This document shows positions 43,367-52,390 of a stretch of 64,000 nucleotides of DNA, piece by piece. Position 1 is the first letter of the stretch, and each line of letters begins with the position of its first letter. The position numbers and the translations under genes were made by a program. The notes under the pieces were generated by a model. It saw only the letters and a program-made list of their open reading frames with translations, searched no databases and had not been told where the DNA came from. Origin of the DNA: DATFLS01 sp964413425 (GTDB lineage: Bacteria; Fidelibacterota; JAANXI01); assembly GCA_964413425.1 (NCBI GenBank), contig CAYPST010000001.1, forward strand, positions 58,172 through 122,171, written 5' to 3'.

Positions 43367-43544
43367 GATATGGCTGGTCAGTCAGCTCAGGAAAACCACG
43401 ATTAATCGGAGTTCAGGGATGAGATTGTTTTCAGATATCCTCACTTGAGTCGTACAGGGATACGTACTGAGCCGCTTTAAATGCCATAATTTATGAAGAT
43501 AACTAAATAGAACAACTCATCTGACATGGGAGGAAGGTGAAGCT

Positions 43545-44849
43545 GTGAGCTTAGGGTTTTTAGAGATTATGCTGCCTGCGTTTGCCGAATGCTTGGTGCT
43601 GGTGGGCATTCATTCTTACCTCGGAATCCATGTTATCAAGCGGAAGGTCATCTTTGTGGATCTTGCCCTGGCACAGATTGCTGCACTGGGTATTACGGTG
43701 GCCTTCCTGTTTGGCGTGGATCCGTCTTCACAGGGGGCGTACTGGTTCTCCTTCGGATTTACAATTATCGGTGCGGCGATTTTTGCCATCTCCCGCCTCC
43801 GGCACGACAAGATACCGCAGGAAGCAGTGATCGGGCTGGTATACGCTCTGGCTGCCGCCGTCGCTGTGCTGGTCATTGATCGCGCGCCGCATGGAGCCGA
43901 ACATATCAAAGAAATTATGACCGGGAATATTCTGTGGGTCCGGTGGGAGACCATTCTGTTAGCGGCCGGGGTGTATGCGCTGGTCGGGCTTTTTCATTTC
44001 CTGTTCCGGGAGAAATTCCTGCTGATCTCCAACCACCCGGAGCAGGCCTTTCAATCCGGCCTGAACGTGCGCTTCTGGGATTTTCTTTTCTATATCTCGT
44101 TTGGCATCGTGATCACCCATTCCGTGAATACGGCCGGCGTCCTGCTAGTATTTGTCTTTCTGGTGGCGCCGGCAATGGCCACTATTCTCCTGACAGATAA
44201 ATTATGGCTGCAGTTGGCACTTGGCTGGACTATGGGAACCATTGTCTCCGGTGCAGGATTGATCGTTTCCTACGTGGGGGATCTCCCCAGCGGTCCGGCG
44301 GTTGCCGCCACGTACGGACTGGTGCTGGTACTGGTTGCACTGGTGCTCTATGTCATCCGATCTTCGAATCGAATGTTGGCTCTCCGGAATATCGGATTGG
44401 GCATTGTCTTTTTGCTGTTGGCGTACGGCGGATTCTATGCCATGGGCCAATACTTTACCAGGGATCTGCATCGGGACGAGGGATCAGACGTCCATGAAAC
44501 ACACAATGCAGCTGGCGCTGAAACCACCAATATTCCCGGGGATTTCCAGGCACGACTAACTGCAGCTGACACCGGTGAAGAATTCGCCGTTCTCCTGCGA
44601 GATACGGCTGATCCTTTTCAGCGTCTGGACGTATTGAAAAGGTGGGTTGATGTTCATCCGGCTGAAGGGCTCCGCCGAATCATCATATTTCTGGAATCCG
44701 ATGCCGTGCCCTTCATACGGGAAGAAGCCGTGGGGATTTTGCATCAATATACCGACAGACGGTTCGGATACGATTCCACCAAACCGCCGGAGCAGAATGA
44801 AGAAGCCATCCGGCAGATGTATCAATGGTGGGAAAGGGAATTTCGATAA
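43545..44849 (+). CDS. znuB: ZnuB-type metal ABC permease with C-terminal extension
   Basis: 434 residues, longer than the usual 260-290. Residues 1-310 are an ABC-3 permease of about nine membrane helices, with FLEIMLPAFAECLVLVGIHSYLGIHVIKRKVIFVDLALAQIAALG and THSVNTAGVLLVFVFLVAPAMAT as family blocks. Residues about 310-434 form a soluble tail with a HEAT-like look (LDVLKRWVDVHPAEGLRRIIIFLESDAVPFIREEAVGIL). GTG start behind GGAGGAAGGTGA. No ATPase gene is adjacent. A periplasmic binding protein is encoded upstream, 178 bases away. Confidence 0.88.
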   Translation: MSLGFLEIMLPAFAECLVLVGIHSYLGIHVIKRKVIFVDLALAQIAALGITVAFLFGVDPSSQGAYWFSFGFTIIGAAIFAISRLRHDKIPQEAVIGLVYALAAAVAVLVIDRAPHGAEHIKEIMTGNILWVRWETILLAAGVYALVGLFHFLFREKFLLISNHPEQAFQSGLNVRFWDFLFYISFGIVITHSVNTAGVLLVFVFLVAPAMATILLTDKLWLQLALGWTMGTIVSGAGLIVSYVGDLPSGPAVAATYGLVLVLVALVLYVIRSSNRMLALRNIGLGIVFLLLAYGGFYAMGQYFTRDLHRDEGSDVHETHNAAGAETTNIPGDFQARLTAADTGEEFAVLLRDTADPFQRLDVLKRWVDVHPAEGLRRIIIFLESDAVPFIREEAVGILHQYTDRRFGYDSTKPPEQNEEAIRQMYQWWEREFR

Positions 44850-44880
44850 TCCTTCAAAAAACCTGTTTATGGAGGATCAA

Positions 44881-44916
44881 AAGGGAGGAGAAATACTATA
44901 CAGGTGCTCCTCCCTT
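44881..44916. terminator. Hairpin between convergent permease and sodC genes
   Basis: Perfect 10-base arms AAGGGAGGAG (44881-44890) and CTCCTCCCTT (44907-44916), 16-base loop. No T-run on either side, so it is a weak or Rho-assisted bidirectional terminator at best. Confidence 0.45.
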
Positions 44917-44961
44917 ACTCCATTATCATCGATTCCGGTAATAATGTCACTAATTTATCGA

Positions 44962-45522
44962 CTACATTCCACCGTCCGGCCGGGCAACGCCGATCACACC
45001 GCAGGCCAGCCGGGCACCGGCAGCCCCGGTTGGCTGTGAGGTTAAATCGTCTTCACCTGCATGGACAATAACCGCCCGACCGATAATGTTATTCTCACCT
45101 GAGAAGGAAATCACATTATCAACCCGTTCATAATGGGCCTGACCATTTTGTTTGGCGTTCAGATTCCCCAGATCCCCCACATGACGGGGGCTGTCATCGG
45201 GACCGGCATGGGGGACGCCATGCGGATTATAATGCCCGCCGGCCGAGGTGCCGTCCGGCGCGCTGCAGTCACCATATTGATGGATGTGGAATCCATGCAT
45301 TCCCTGGCTCAGTCCGCTGACATCAGCGACTATCCGGATGCCGTTTTCGACCTTTGTGAAGGTTACGGTCCCTGAGACATTATTGCCCTGGGTGGGATGC
45401 AGAACAGCAACCGCTCTGGTAACGTCTGCCCCCGCTGTATCAGTCTGGGTTTGTGCACAACCTGTCAGAGTCAACACAACTCCGAGGACTAAAACAGCTA
45501 ACATGATTCTGCGTTTTCCCAT
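44962..45522 (-). CDS. sodC: Cu/Zn superoxide dismutase, lipoprotein
   Basis: 186 residues. Lipoprotein signal MGKRRIMLAVLVLGVVLTLTGC. Metal ligands are complete: HGFHIHQYGDC (Cu His), GGHYNPHGVPHAGPDDSPRHVGDLGN (bridging and zinc ligands, DLGN), VIVHAGEDD, and the C-terminal GARLACGVIGVA with the disulfide Cys. Removes superoxide in the periplasm. The start at 45522 follows AAGGAGG; an earlier in-frame ATG at 45546 has no site. Confidence 0.95.
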   Translation of the reverse strand: MGKRRIMLAVLVLGVVLTLTGCAQTQTDTAGADVTRAVAVLHPTQGNNVSGTVTFTKVENGIRIVADVSGLSQGMHGFHIHQYGDCSAPDGTSAGGHYNPHGVPHAGPDDSPRHVGDLGNLNAKQNGQAHYERVDNVISFSGENNIIGRAVIVHAGEDDLTSQPTGAAGARLACGVIGVARPDGGM

Positions 45523-45738
45523 AAAAATCCTCCTTTTTGTGTTCATTTATTCATGGTGTATAAGTAAGAAACAGCAGGCATTTCTTCAACCGGGAATTGG
45601 GAGGATTATGGTAATAATTAATCCCTGGTCCTTCCCGGTATCAATTTTTCCGGAGGTTTAAAGAGGTGACCTCCCTCTTGAACTTGTAGTATGGAGAGCC
45701 TAGCTTCCACGATGTAAAATAAACATGGAGGATATTGC

Positions 45739-46917
45739 ATGAAATCCATTGCTTCGCCAGAAGAGATTAAAGCAGGGAAGGTAACGGACGTTTATTTTGA
45801 GAGAACCAGAGAGATTCTTGAGGCCCGAAATATCCACAAAACCGTCACCGCGGAATTTGCCGCGAAAAGTTTGCCGGGCGATTATGAGTGGGCGATACTG
45901 GCAGGGATGAATGAAGCTCTGCAGTTACTAAAAGATATACCGGTGGACGTGGAATCCCTTCCGGAGGGCACCTTGTTCCATGCAGAGGAACCGGTCTTCT
46001 CAATCACCGGCGATTACCTGGATTTTGGCGTGTACGAAACCTCCATACTGGGATTAATGTGCCAGGCGTCCGGCATTGCCACCCGGGCGGCCCGATGCCG
46101 CAAGGCCGCCGGGAATAAGCCGCTGATCAGTTTTGGCGCCCGGCGCATGCATCCGGCCCTGGCCCCGGTGATCGAACGAAACGCCTACATCGGCGGCTGT
46201 GATGGTGTGGCCTCCGTGGCAGCGGCTGAATATCTGGGGCAGGAACCGGTGGGCACGATCCCTCACGCGTTGATTCTCATCATGGGAGACACGGTGGAAG
46301 CAACCAAAGCGTTTGATGAAATCATTGCACCGGAAGTGAACCGGGTGAGTCTGGTGGATACGTTCGGGGACGAAAAGTTCGAATCACTGCGGGTGGCAGA
46401 AGCGCTGGGCGAGAGTCTGTTTGCCGTGCGGTTGGATACGCCCGGCAGTCGCCGTGGTGATATGTTGAAAATCATGAAGGAGGTGCGCTGGGAGCTGGAT
46501 CTGCACGGACACCAGAGTGTGAAGCTTTTCCTGAGCGGCGGGCTGGATGAGTACTCCATCCATCGACACCATCCCCTGGCAGATGCCTATGGCGTCGGAA
46601 CGTCGGTGAGCGCCGCCCCGGTCATCGATTTTGCTATGGATATTGTAGACATCGAAGGTGCTCCCCTGGCTAAACGCGGAAAACACGCCGCCAGGAAATC
46701 ACTCTGGCGGTGCAATGATTGCTTTGCGTATACCACCACTCTCAGAAAACCGAAAGACCCGGCTCCTGAATGTCCGGCATGTGGAAAAAGCACCGAACTG
46801 CTCCTGCGCCCTGTGGAAAACAAAACAGACGCGGTAGAAGAGTTCGGCGATCATGATGCGGTCCGGGAGTATGTGCTGAATCAGCTGGACCATGCCAGCA
46901 TAGATTTTACACAGTGA
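45739..46917 (+). CDS. pncB: Nicotinate phosphoribosyltransferase with zinc ribbon
   Basis: 392 residues; makes nicotinate mononucleotide from nicotinate and PRPP for NAD salvage. Family blocks: YFERTREIL near the N-terminus, SFGARRMHPALAPVIERNAYIGGCDGVASVAAAEYLG (about 128-165), and RLDTPGSRRGD (PRPP region). The C-terminal CNDC..CPAC pair (about 329-356) forms a zinc ribbon, as in the short archaeal-type enzymes. The stop overlaps the archease GTG start by 4 bases. Confidence 0.93.
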   Translation: MKSIASPEEIKAGKVTDVYFERTREILEARNIHKTVTAEFAAKSLPGDYEWAILAGMNEALQLLKDIPVDVESLPEGTLFHAEEPVFSITGDYLDFGVYETSILGLMCQASGIATRAARCRKAAGNKPLISFGARRMHPALAPVIERNAYIGGCDGVASVAAAEYLGQEPVGTIPHALILIMGDTVEATKAFDEIIAPEVNRVSLVDTFGDEKFESLRVAEALGESLFAVRLDTPGSRRGDMLKIMKEVRWELDLHGHQSVKLFLSGGLDEYSIHRHHPLADAYGVGTSVSAAPVIDFAMDIVDIEGAPLAKRGKHAARKSLWRCNDCFAYTTTLRKPKDPAPECPACGKSTELLLRPVENKTDAVEEFGDHDAVREYVLNQLDHASIDFTQ

Positions 46918-47366
46918 CAGTGACCAGTAAAGGCTTCCAGGAAATCGACCATACCGCCGATGTCGGCTTGAGGATATGGGCACCTGCATTGGACGAATTG
47001 TTCGTGGAAGCGGCCCGGGGAATGTTTTCGCTGCTGTTAACTTCGGATACCGATGAGTTCCCGCAGAGCGTACAGGACCGGAAACAAAAAACTCACACAC
47101 TCGACCTGACATCAACATCAGCTGATTTGCTGCTTCGCGACTGGCTCAGTGAACTCCTGTATATTCATACCACCGAACGGACCTTTTTTACCGATTTCGT
47201 CGTACAACAAATTGATGATCAAAATTTGACAGGTCAGGCGACCGGTTCTGTGTTTTCCAGGGATGATGAGCACTTGTTTACCGAGATCAAAGCAGTGACC
47301 TATCACGGGCTGGAACTTTCCAGAGATGAAGAAGGATTTCGCGCTCAGGTGATTTTCGATATATAA
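46914..47366 (+). CDS. Archease
   Basis: 150-residue RtcB activator. FQEIDHTADVGLRIWAPALDELFVEAARGMFSLL at the N-terminus, DLLLRDWLSELLYIHTTERTFF in the middle, and EIKAVTYHGLEL at the C-terminus are the three archease landmarks, with the metal-binding Asp/His residues in place. It speeds guanylylation and turnover of RtcB. GTG start overlaps the pncB stop (GTGA), so the pair is coupled; rtcB follows after 115 bases with its own promoter. Confidence 0.92.
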   Translation: MTVTSKGFQEIDHTADVGLRIWAPALDELFVEAARGMFSLLLTSDTDEFPQSVQDRKQKTHTLDLTSTSADLLLRDWLSELLYIHTTERTFFTDFVVQQIDDQNLTGQATGSVFSRDDEHLFTEIKAVTYHGLELSRDEEGFRAQVIFDI

Positions 47367-47406
47367 TCACTTCCGTTCTGGTATTCACCCCCTGTTTTAT
47401 CTCAGT

Positions 47407-47436
47407 TTGACAAAGCGAAACATAATCCGGTAAATT
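47407..47436 (+). promoter_or_regulatory. Predicted promoter of rtcB
   Basis: TTGACA (47407-47412), 18-base spacer, TAAATT (47431-47436), about 45 bases ahead of the ATG. Would allow rtcB to be expressed apart from pncB-archease. Confidence 0.5.
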
Positions 47437-47481
47437 AGTATACAGAAGCAGAAATCAGATCGAAAACAAGGGAGGTAAACC

Positions 47482-48924
47482 ATGGCTCCTGAAATTACGA
47501 AAATAAATGATTACACCTGGGAAGTGAAAAAAACAGGCGGCATGCGAGTGCCCGGCAGAGTGTATGCCAGTGACAAACTGATGGAGTCGATCAAGAACGA
47601 CCAGAGCCTGCAGCAAGTCGCGAATGTTGCGCATTTACCCGGAATCGTCAAATATTCGCTGGCCATGCCGGATATCCACTGGGGATACGGGTTCCCCATC
47701 GGGGGAATTGCCGCCACCGACCCCGAGGAGGGGGTAATTTCTCCCGGCGGCGTGGGCTATGACATCAACTGCGGCGTCCGGTTGATTTCTACCAAACTGG
47801 TTTACAAAGAGATCAAGGAGCAGATGCACGCACTGATTCAGACACTCTATAATAATGTCCCTACTGGTGTAGGATCCTCAGGAGCAATACAGAAAATCTC
47901 CAGGCAGCAAATGAAGAAGTTAGTCACGGAAGGCGCAGCCTGGGCGGTTTCTCAGGGCTTCGGCGATAGGGAGGATCTGGACTTTATTGAGGAGAGCGGA
48001 TGTCTGGAGGGCGCTGATCCTGAGACGGTGAGTGATCGAGCCTATCAGCGGGGGGCCAAACAGGTCGGTACACTCGGGTCCGGGAACCATTTCCTGGAAA
48101 TCGGGAAAGTGGATGAAATCTATCATCCTCAGGCAGCGGCGCTGTTCGGGCTGCAGCAGGACTCTATCGTGGCGATTATTCACACAGGATCCCGCGGATT
48201 CGGTCACCAGATATGTGATGATTACCTGAAAACAGCCCAGCAGGCAGTCCGGAAGTATGACATTGAGCTGCCGGATAAACAATTGGCCTGTGCGCCCATC
48301 ACCAGCGAGGAAGGGCAGCGATATCTCGGTGCCATGCGGTGCGGAGCGAACTTCGCCTTCAATAATCGTCAGGTAATTATGCATCTGGCGGAGGAAGCTT
48401 TTATGAAGGCACTGAATATTTCACCCAATGAGTTGGGTTTTAATCCCGTGTACGATATCTGCCATAATATTGCCAAGTTTGAAGAGCACAAGGTCAATGG
48501 CGGGACAGAAACAGTCTGCGTGCACCGGAAAGGCGCGACCAGAGCATTCGGTCCCGGCAGCAAGTATATCCCGGCCAAGTATCAGGATATCGGGCAGCCG
48601 GTGCTGGTGCCGGGTGACATGGGCCGGTATTCGTACGTGACCGTCGGCACCAATCAGGCCATGGCCGACACCTTTGGCAGTTCCTGTCACGGCGCCGGCC
48701 GGCAGATGAGCCGGCGGCAATCCAAAAAGGTGAGCGGCACAATGGACATCTTCCAGGATATGAAGAACCGGGGCGTGGAAATCCAGGCAGCCGGCGGCCG
48801 CACAGTGGCCGAAGAAATGCCCCATGCTTACAAAGATGTGGCCGACGTGGTGCAGGTTCTCCACGAAGCCGGCCTCACCGCGAAAGTGGCTCGCTTTAAA
48901 CCCGTCGGCGTGATTAAGGGCTGA
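47482..48924 (+). CDS. rtcB: RNA-splicing ligase RtcB
   Basis: 480 residues; GTP-dependent joining of RNA 2',3'-cyclic phosphate or 3'-phosphate ends to 5'-OH ends. Active-site features: AMPDIHWGYGFPIGGIAA (59-77), GGVGYDINCGVRLI with the Mn-binding Cys (about 92-106), GSGNHFLEI (about 198), HTGSRGFGHQI (about 232), and CVHRKGATRAFGPG with the guanylylated His (about 348). Full length. GGGAGG precedes the ATG. Functional partner of archease just upstream. Confidence 0.97.
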   Translation: MAPEITKINDYTWEVKKTGGMRVPGRVYASDKLMESIKNDQSLQQVANVAHLPGIVKYSLAMPDIHWGYGFPIGGIAATDPEEGVISPGGVGYDINCGVRLISTKLVYKEIKEQMHALIQTLYNNVPTGVGSSGAIQKISRQQMKKLVTEGAAWAVSQGFGDREDLDFIEESGCLEGADPETVSDRAYQRGAKQVGTLGSGNHFLEIGKVDEIYHPQAAALFGLQQDSIVAIIHTGSRGFGHQICDDYLKTAQQAVRKYDIELPDKQLACAPITSEEGQRYLGAMRCGANFAFNNRQVIMHLAEEAFMKALNISPNELGFNPVYDICHNIAKFEEHKVNGGTETVCVHRKGATRAFGPGSKYIPAKYQDIGQPVLVPGDMGRYSYVTVGTNQAMADTFGSSCHGAGRQMSRRQSKKVSGTMDIFQDMKNRGVEIQAAGGRTVAEEMPHAYKDVADVVQVLHEAGLTAKVARFKPVGVIKG

Positions 48925-48955
48925 TTTTCCCGGGCGATGGCGGGAACCCGGAAAA
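48925..48955. terminator. Hairpin between convergent rtcB and the iron regulator
   Basis: TTTTCCCGGG and CCCGGAAAA pair over 9 bases with one bulge, loop about 12, lying in the 38-base gap between converging stops. The flanking A/T runs on both sides fit a bidirectional terminator. Confidence 0.5.
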
Positions 48956-48962
48956 CCGCTTA

Positions 48963-49649
48963 CTAGTCCCGGATTCGTTTCACAAAGATTTCCCGGGCAA
49001 TTTCGTCATCGATGGCAATTTCGGTTTCGCCCACCTGAATGACAATCGACGGATGCCGCTGCTTTACGACGATCTCTGTGCCGGGCGTGACTCCCAGCGA
49101 CGCTAATCGCTGGAATCGCTGTTGAATGTTGGGAGTCATGAAAACAATTTTCCCTGGTGTGTTCTTTCGAATATGTTTCACTGACGTCACCACCGGCTTC
49201 ACATCCGTTTCGTACCGTTTACAGCATTCACCCCGGGGAATTTCCCGGCCATGGGGGCACAGCGGAGGGTGCCCGAGGAACGTACAGACACTGTCGGTGA
49301 CCCCTTCGCTCAGGATGTGCTCCAACTCGCAGGCGATGGATTCGGTTTCATCCATGGACACATTCAGGATGTCATTGAACAATCGTTCCGCTAACCGGTG
49401 CCGCCTGATGACTCTGGCGGCTTCGGCCCGGCCCTTCTCAGTGAGCTCAAATGCCCCATTTTCAATCACAACTAACCCCGCTTCTTCCATTTGATCCAAC
49501 AGCGAATCACCCGGTACTTCCTGATCGTCCTTGCCCATATTTTCCCGGAAGGCAGCAACGCTGTTCTCCCCTTTTTCCTTTGTACTCCAGAGATATTCCA
49601 GGGCTTCTTCCACCCGGGAGGCGGAGGATTGCTTATTGGTGTGTTTCAT
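48963..49649 (-). CDS. DtxR/MntR-family regulator with C-terminal FeoA domain
   Basis: 228 residues. Winged helix (about 10-75), dimer and metal domain with C107-x2-E110-H111 (ACELEH, the core DtxR ligand set) and a further Cys/His-rich stretch (LGHPPLCPHGREIPRGECC, 125-143), and an SH3-like FeoA domain (about 165-228, RLASLGVTPGTEIVVKQRHP). Expected to bind DNA when Fe or Mn is bound. The frame opens at 49739, but ATG 49649 begins the recognisable protein and overlaps the small cysteine-rich gene by 17 bases. Last gene of the Fur-FeoB unit. Confidence 0.85.
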   Translation of the reverse strand: MKHTNKQSSASRVEEALEYLWSTKEKGENSVAAFRENMGKDDQEVPGDSLLDQMEEAGLVVIENGAFELTEKGRAEAARVIRRHRLAERLFNDILNVSMDETESIACELEHILSEGVTDSVCTFLGHPPLCPHGREIPRGECCKRYETDVKPVVTSVKHIRKNTPGKIVFMTPNIQQRFQRLASLGVTPGTEIVVKQRHPSIVIQVGETEIAIDDEIAREIFVKRIRD

Positions 49650-49854
49650 GGACGTCTTCGGAATATTCGGATGGTTTGTGCGACGAGAAGAGTTTTTTAA
49701 AGAACTCCAGGATGCCGGACCTGGCCGGAACATACTCATACCGACAGTTCGGGCACATCAACATCGTGCAGTGGTCACCCAGGGGACAGGTAGAATTGCA
49801 GTACTCGTGGGTATCGTCGAAATCAAATCCGCAGTATGGGCAGGTGTGTTTCAT
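49633..49854 (-). CDS. Small cysteine-rich (zinc-ribbon-like) protein of the Feo operon
   Basis: 73 residues: CPYC (5-8), then C-x3-C-x5-C (STCPLGDHC) and CPNC (33-36), i.e. two CxxC pairs with extra Cys between, followed by a basic/aromatic helix (RSGILEFFKKLFSSHKP) and a His/Glu tail. Suited to a zinc ribbon or Fe-S centre. It lies 14 bases after feoB and overlaps the DtxR gene, so it belongs to the ferrous iron uptake unit. Not FeoA or a typical FeoC. Confidence 0.75.
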   Translation of the reverse strand: MKHTCPYCGFDFDDTHEYCNSTCPLGDHCTMLMCPNCRYEYVPARSGILEFFKKLFSSHKPSEYSEDVHETHQ

Positions 49855-49868
49855 GCAGGCATCCAGAA

Positions 49869-51893
49869 TTAAAACTGAATTCCCAGGCCTCTCAATAACC
49901 AGTTGAGACCTCCGGCGACAGTGATGGCAAAGGGGAGAATGAAAGCGCCGATGCCGAGAGCAGTCTTCACTCCCCGTTCTTTCACAATCATCAGGAAGTT
50001 CGCGATGCAGGGCATGAACAGAGTAATCGCCACCAGACTCACCAGCATCTGGTTGGGATCGAGTAACCCCTGTTTGGCCAGATCATACAATCCCGCCGCC
50101 CCGAAATCCCGGCGTAAAAATCCGATGAGAAAGGCATCCGTAGCCCGGGCCGGTAGTCCCAGAAATCCGCTCACTACCGGTGAGGCAGCGCGCTGAATGG
50201 CCGTCAGTATCCGGAGTTTATCAAAGATGAACAGGATGAACGTCCCCAGGAAGAACAGCGGCACCGCTTCTTTGAGATACCACTCCATCCGGGCCAGCGT
50301 TTTCACAAGGATATTTCCCATGGCCGGTCGTCGAATCGGGGGCAGCTCCATCACAAAATCGGATCCGGGACCACGGACCACTTTCGACGAAAGAAAGCCC
50401 ACCAGCAGCATTACTCCGATCACGATGCCCATCCAGACAAAAGTGGCTCCCAGAGACAGTCCCCCTAACATCCCGAGAATCACACCGAGTTGAGCCGAGC
50501 ACGGCACCCCCAATGCCAGTAGCAGGGTGACAATGATCCGCTCCTTCCGGGAGTCCAGTATCCGGGCGGTTAAGGTGGCCATGGTATCGCATCCCAGTCC
50601 CAGCACCATCGGCAAAATAGATTTCCCGTTTAATCCAATCATTTTGAAGATCCGGTTCACCATCACCGCCAGCCGGGGAAGGTAGCCGGAATCTTCCAGC
50701 AATCCGAAAGCAATGAAAAACGTGCCCACAATCGGTAAAACAATGGCCACAGAATAGGAAAGCGCCATGGTCAACAGCCCGTACTCGCCGACCAGCATTT
50801 CCTGCAGAAAGGTAACCGGAATGAGCCCTTCGACAGCGCTGGTAAACCAGGGCCCGAGAAACTGGCCAAACACGGTGGCCTCGAGGAAATCCACCAGCGT
50901 TCCTGCCCCAAAGACACCGACGAACTGGTAGACCAGGAACAGCACAGCTAGCAGAACCGGGACACCCCAGACCGGATGCATCGATATTCGGCCCAGACGC
51001 CTGGCTATACTTTCCTCCCCGGTCCCGTCGGCAGACAGCACCTCCTCCATCACCGATTGCGCCTTGTTCAGCCGAATCCGTGTAATCACATTGTGGAGTG
51101 ATTCGGAAGAATAATCCTGCGCCCGATCAACAATTGCTGTGATGTTATCCAGTGCCTCCGATGAAATCCGCTCACGCAGATAAGCATAGATTGAACTATC
51201 TCCACCCAGTACCATCAATGCAAGGCTCCGGTGAGAGATAAAGGAATCGAGCGCCTCCCGCTCCAGGGTCGAGTCGATTTGGGCTGCGGCTTCCTCGATA
51301 TGTTGGGAGTAGGTGACACTCAGACCGGAGCGGCGAGGCGAGGTCAGCATTTTCTTGATCTCAGGGATGCCTTTTCCTTTAGTGGCCACCGTACCAGTCA
51401 CGTCCACACCGACGAGCTGACTCAACCGGTTCGCATCCACACTGATCCCACGCGCCTGCGCTTCATCCTGCATATTCAGGCACACCGAGAACGGAATATT
51501 CATCTCCGCTAACTGGAGAGTAATCAGGAGTCCGCGTCGCAAATTCTTGGTATCGATCACCTGCAGCACATGCTCCGGACGCTCAGTCAGCAGAATATCC
51601 CGGGTGACCAGTTCATCTTCGCTGGTGGGAATCAAATTATTAATGCCCGGCGTATCGATGAGTGTATACTCCTCAGTTCCACCATTGGCAAAACCCGCCC
51701 CGGTTCCGTTCCTGTATTTTCCCCGGGTGATTTCGACTGTAGTGCCGGGATAGTTGGATACATTCACGTACGAGCCGGTTAAATGACCGAACAGAACACT
51801 CTTTCCGACATTCGGATTACCGACTAATGCAATCGAAGAGTGATGGAGTGTTGCCTGGGTGTCCCTGCCAGGAGTGGAATGATGATGCCCCAT
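49869..51893 (-). CDS. feoB: Ferrous iron transporter FeoB
   Basis: 674 residues. N-terminal G domain: GNPNVGKS (25-32, G1), NYPGTTVEI (G2), DTPGIN (G3); then the helical GDI-like spacer, and a membrane domain from about 290 with VLGLGCDTMATLTARILDSRKERIIVTLLLALGVPCSAQLG and a second gate-like half. Moves Fe2+ across the inner membrane. The start shares a base with the Fur stop (TAATG), so translation is coupled. His-rich N-terminus (MGHHHSTPG..LHH) may bind metal. Confidence 0.96.
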   Translation of the reverse strand: MGHHHSTPGRDTQATLHHSSIALVGNPNVGKSVLFGHLTGSYVNVSNYPGTTVEITRGKYRNGTGAGFANGGTEEYTLIDTPGINNLIPTSEDELVTRDILLTERPEHVLQVIDTKNLRRGLLITLQLAEMNIPFSVCLNMQDEAQARGISVDANRLSQLVGVDVTGTVATKGKGIPEIKKMLTSPRRSGLSVTYSQHIEEAAAQIDSTLEREALDSFISHRSLALMVLGGDSSIYAYLRERISSEALDNITAIVDRAQDYSSESLHNVITRIRLNKAQSVMEEVLSADGTGEESIARRLGRISMHPVWGVPVLLAVLFLVYQFVGVFGAGTLVDFLEATVFGQFLGPWFTSAVEGLIPVTFLQEMLVGEYGLLTMALSYSVAIVLPIVGTFFIAFGLLEDSGYLPRLAVMVNRIFKMIGLNGKSILPMVLGLGCDTMATLTARILDSRKERIIVTLLLALGVPCSAQLGVILGMLGGLSLGATFVWMGIVIGVMLLVGFLSSKVVRGPGSDFVMELPPIRRPAMGNILVKTLARMEWYLKEAVPLFFLGTFILFIFDKLRILTAIQRAASPVVSGFLGLPARATDAFLIGFLRRDFGAAGLYDLAKQGLLDPNQMLVSLVAITLFMPCIANFLMIVKERGVKTALGIGAFILPFAITVAGGLNWLLRGLGIQF

Positions 51894-52357
51894 TATACCT
51901 CATTGCTCTTTTCCTCAAGAGCAACCTCCTGCTGGCATTTACTGCAGAGTCCGTATATCTGTACAACATGTTTGGATGGTTTAAATCCTACGATGTCGCA
52001 AATCCGGTCCTGATGTTTCCGCAGATTCTCGTCCATGAATTCGAACACCTCGCCGCACTCCTCGCAGATCATATGATCATGGTAGCGCTTGCCGCGAACA
52101 TATTCGTACCGGGAACGGCCTTCCCCGAAGTCCACTTTTCTCACAAATCCGTAATCCACCAGGATATCCAGTGTCCTGTAAATAGTGGCCCGGGAGATCC
52201 GATCATTCTCCTCGCGAAACTGGAACATCAGATCATCGACTTCCCAATGTTCGTTGGTGTCTGCAATAGCAGAAAAAATTTTCTCCCGCTGCGGCGTGAG
52301 TTTTAAATTCTCGCGTCGCAAGGCCGTTTTGAATGAGTCCAGCACATCTTCCTTCAT
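51893..52357 (-). CDS. fur: Fur-family ferric uptake regulator
   Basis: 154 residues. DNA-binding half (about 1-85: KLTPQREKIFSAIADTNEHWEVDDLMFQF..ISRATIYRTLDILVDYGFVRKVDFGEG), then HDHMICEECGEVFEF (regulatory metal His and CxxC) and the C-terminal CSKCQQ pair. Heads the feo unit and shares a base with feoB. Its own control region carries an inverted repeat overlapping the start of transcription, consistent with iron-dependent autorepression. Confidence 0.94.
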   Translation of the reverse strand: MKEDVLDSFKTALRRENLKLTPQREKIFSAIADTNEHWEVDDLMFQFREENDRISRATIYRTLDILVDYGFVRKVDFGEGRSRYEYVRGKRYHDHMICEECGEVFEFMDENLRKHQDRICDIVGFKPSKHVVQIYGLCSKCQQEVALEEKSNEV

Positions 52358-52370
52358 AGATTCACCTAAT

Positions 52371-52387
52371 TGAGATTCAATCTCAAA
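52371..52387. promoter_or_regulatory. Fur-box-like inverted repeat upstream of fur-feoB
   Basis: TTGAGATT-C-AATCTCAA: perfect 8-base arms around one base, close to the 7-1-7 Fur box form. It lies just downstream of the predicted -10 and 14 bases before the fur start, an ideal position for a repressor. Confidence 0.72.
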
Positions 52388-52390
52388 TGA

